A DNA stretch of 23,954 nucleotides, from positions 1-23,954 of the forward strand of contig JANQHY010000301.1 in NCBI GenBank assembly GCA_028282395.1, in the 5' to 3' direction. The stretch's first letter is position 1, and each line of letters starts with the position of its first letter. Positions 22,509-23,954 of the stretch are shown here, one piece after another. This DNA comes from Gammaproteobacteria bacterium. GTDB lineage: Bacteria; Pseudomonadota; Gammaproteobacteria; UBA12402. Made by a program: the position numbers and the translations under genes. The notes under the pieces were generated by a model, which saw only the letters and a list, made by a program, of their open reading frames with translations, was not told where the DNA came from and did no database searches.

Positions 22509-23954
22509 CTATTTCTCTTCAGGCTGATTATTATTGCGCTTAATAACAATGCCTAGTTCACGTAGCTGTTCCAAACTCGCTTCTGAAGGCGCATCTGACA
22601 ACGGACAGGTAGCACTTTGCGTTTTTGGAAAGACAATCACATCACGAATAGAGTCTGAACCAGTCATAACCATCGCCACCCGATCTAGACCAAACGCAAT
22701 CCCGCCATGAGGGGGACAACCCGATTCCAACGCCTTGAGGAGAAAACCAAACTGTTGTTTCAATAGCTCACTATCTTCACCCAATACATGCAACACTGCC
22801 TGCTGCATAACCGCATCATGAATACGAATGGAACCACCGCCTATCTCATAACCATTCAATACTAAATCATAAGCGCGCGCTAATATTTTCCCCGGTTCAA
22901 CCTCTAACTCTTTTGGATCATTTAATAATGGTGAAGTAAATGGGTGATGAAGCGAATACCAGGCACCATCAATCTCTTCAAACATGGGAAAATCAACGAT
23001 CCATAATGGTTTCCAACCAGGAACCACCTGCTGACAATCATGGCCCAGCTTGACTCTTAATGCACCAAGCGCTTCATTTACCATGCGCTGTTTGCCTGCG
23101 CCAAAAAAGAGGATATCACCACTCTCTGCTGCAGTGCGCTCAAGTATTGCAGCAACGGTTTCACTACTGAGGAATTTAACGATGGGTGACTGCAACCCTT
23201 CTACCCCTTTACTGACATCAACAACTTTAATCCAAGCCAACCCTTTTGCGCCAAATTGACTAACATAACGGGTATAATCATCAATCGCTTTACGGCTTAA
23301 CTCACCACCACCAGGCAGACGCAATACCGCAACACGACAGTTAGGTTTGTTGGCCGGTTCAGCAAATACTTTAAATGATTCGTTCTGCATCAGATCGGAG
23401 ATCTCTACCAACTCCATAGCAATCCGCAAATCAGGTTTATCACTACCAAAACGTTGCATTGCTTCAGCATAACTCATACGTGGAAATGGCGGTAATTCAA
23501 CATCAAGTAATGCTTTAAAGAGATGGCGAAATAGCCCTTCTGCTAACTGTTGGATATCACCCTCATTAACAAAAGAGGCCTCAATATCAAGTTGGGTAAA
23601 TTCTGGCTGACGATCAGCACGAAGATCTTCATCACGAAAACAGCGGGCAATCTGATAGTAGCGATCCATACCTGACATCATTAACAACTGCTTTAAAATT
23701 TGTGGTGACTGCGGCAGCGCAAAAAAACGACCAGGATAAACACGCGAAGGCACCAGGTAGTCACGTGCCCCTTCAGGGGTTGGTTTAAACAGAATTGGCG
23801 TTTCAATCTCAAGAAAGCTAGATTGCTCTAAGTAACGGCGAATTTCACTATTCATCGCGCTGCGAAAAGCGACGCGATGATAGGATCCAGGTCGGCGTAG
23901 ATCAATATAACGATACTTCAGACGCACCTCTTCACTAACAGTTTGATAGTCATC
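22509..23954 (-). CDS. aspS: Aspartyl-tRNA synthetase, class II (partial, N-terminus beyond right edge)
   Basis: The frame is open to the window edge, so the start lies outside; 481 residues are visible against about 590 in E. coli. It attaches aspartate to tRNA-Asp using ATP in the cytoplasm. The visible part begins just before the class II core: [42 protein letters not shown] and motif 2 [20 protein letters not shown]. The bacterial insertion (GAD) domain follows ([20 protein letters not shown] onward), then [16 protein letters not shown] and motif 3 [13 protein letters not shown] near the end. The C-terminus [14 protein letters not shown] resembles the Pseudomonas type. That type is often non-discriminating and can also mischarge tRNA-Asn, but the diagnostic N-terminal residues are not in the window. 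The frame reads on after the TAG for 33 codons; I see no reason to think this is used. Confidence 0.97.
   Translation of the reverse strand, partial: DDYQTVSEEVRLKYRYIDLRRPGSYHRVAFRSAMNSEIRRYLEQSSFLEIETPILFKPTPEGARDYLVPSRVYPGRFFALPQSPQILKQLLMMSGMDRYYQIARCFRDEDLRADRQPEFTQLDIEASFVNEGDIQQLAEGLFRHLFKALLDVELPPFPRMSYAEAMQRFGSDKPDLRIAMELVEISDLMQNESFKVFAEPANKPNCRVAVLRLPGGGELSRKAIDDYTRYVSQFGAKGLAWIKVVDVSKGVEGLQSPIVKFLSSETVAAILERTAAESGDILFFGAGKQRMVNEALGALRVKLGHDCQQVVPGWKPLWIVDFPMFEEIDGAWYSLHHPFTSPLLNDPKELEVEPGKILARAYDLVLNGYEIGGGSIRIHDAVMQQAVLHVLGEDSELLKQQFGFLLKALESGCPPHGGIAFGLDRVAMVMTGSDSIRDVIVFPKTQSATCPLSDAPSEASLEQLRELGIVIKRNNNQPEEK

Overview
The window looks like a piece of chromosome from an AT-rich (about 40% GC by eye) Gammaproteobacterium. 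LysS and AspS are close to their gammaproteobacterial homologues. A stand-alone SET-domain protein, a membrane protein with a long acidic tail that resembles host-directed effectors, and an AbiEii-type gene are the kind of mixture seen in host-associated Legionellales-like lineages. That placement is inference; no rRNA or other marker is present.

Layout. 1-1855, all on the minus strand: the start of an exported protein that runs off the left edge, a SET-domain putative lysine methyltransferase, and an exported single-PAS protein with its own terminator. 2057-6466, plus strand: an ABC importer of the ThiZ-ThiX-ThiY type (thiamine pyrimidine precursor uptake), followed by a drug/metabolite-family transporter and a ribokinase whose genes overlap by ATGA. 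6467-6700: three hairpin elements between convergent genes, two of which look like dispersed repeats. 6701-7618, minus: an unrecognised multi-pass membrane protein. 7889-9421, minus: lysS. 9692-17995, plus: one very large gene for a complete hybrid NRPS-PKS assembly line. 18059-21376, plus: a soluble tripartite hybrid histidine kinase with four PAS domains, behind a consensus sigma70-type promoter and followed by a terminator. 21471-22271, minus: an AbiEii-like nucleotidyltransferase with a changed active-site motif and no recognisable antitoxin. 22509-23954, minus: most of aspS, running off the right edge.

The most interesting object is the NRPS-PKS. Its domain order reads C-A-PCP-KS-AT-KR-ACP-TE in one polypeptide. 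The adenylation pocket read by alignment to PheA gives DFWNIGMVHK, the classical threonine code. The AT carries an AFHS malonyl-type motif, KR and TE catalytic residues are present, and no DH or ER was seen. The inferred product is an N-acyl 4-amino-3,5-dihydroxyhexanoic acid or its six-membered lactone, made from an acyl donor, threonine and one malonyl unit. Its translation start is ambiguous: the best Shine-Dalgarno serves a five-codon mini-ORF that stops just before the first in-frame ATG. The adjacent PAS-repeat kinase could be a regulator or only a neighbour. No transporter, phosphopantetheinyl transferase or tailoring gene sits beside the synthase.

No tRNA, rRNA, CRISPR array, transposase or integrase was found. 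No intergenic stretch exceeds 300 bases; the largest (7619-7888) holds inverted repeats described below.
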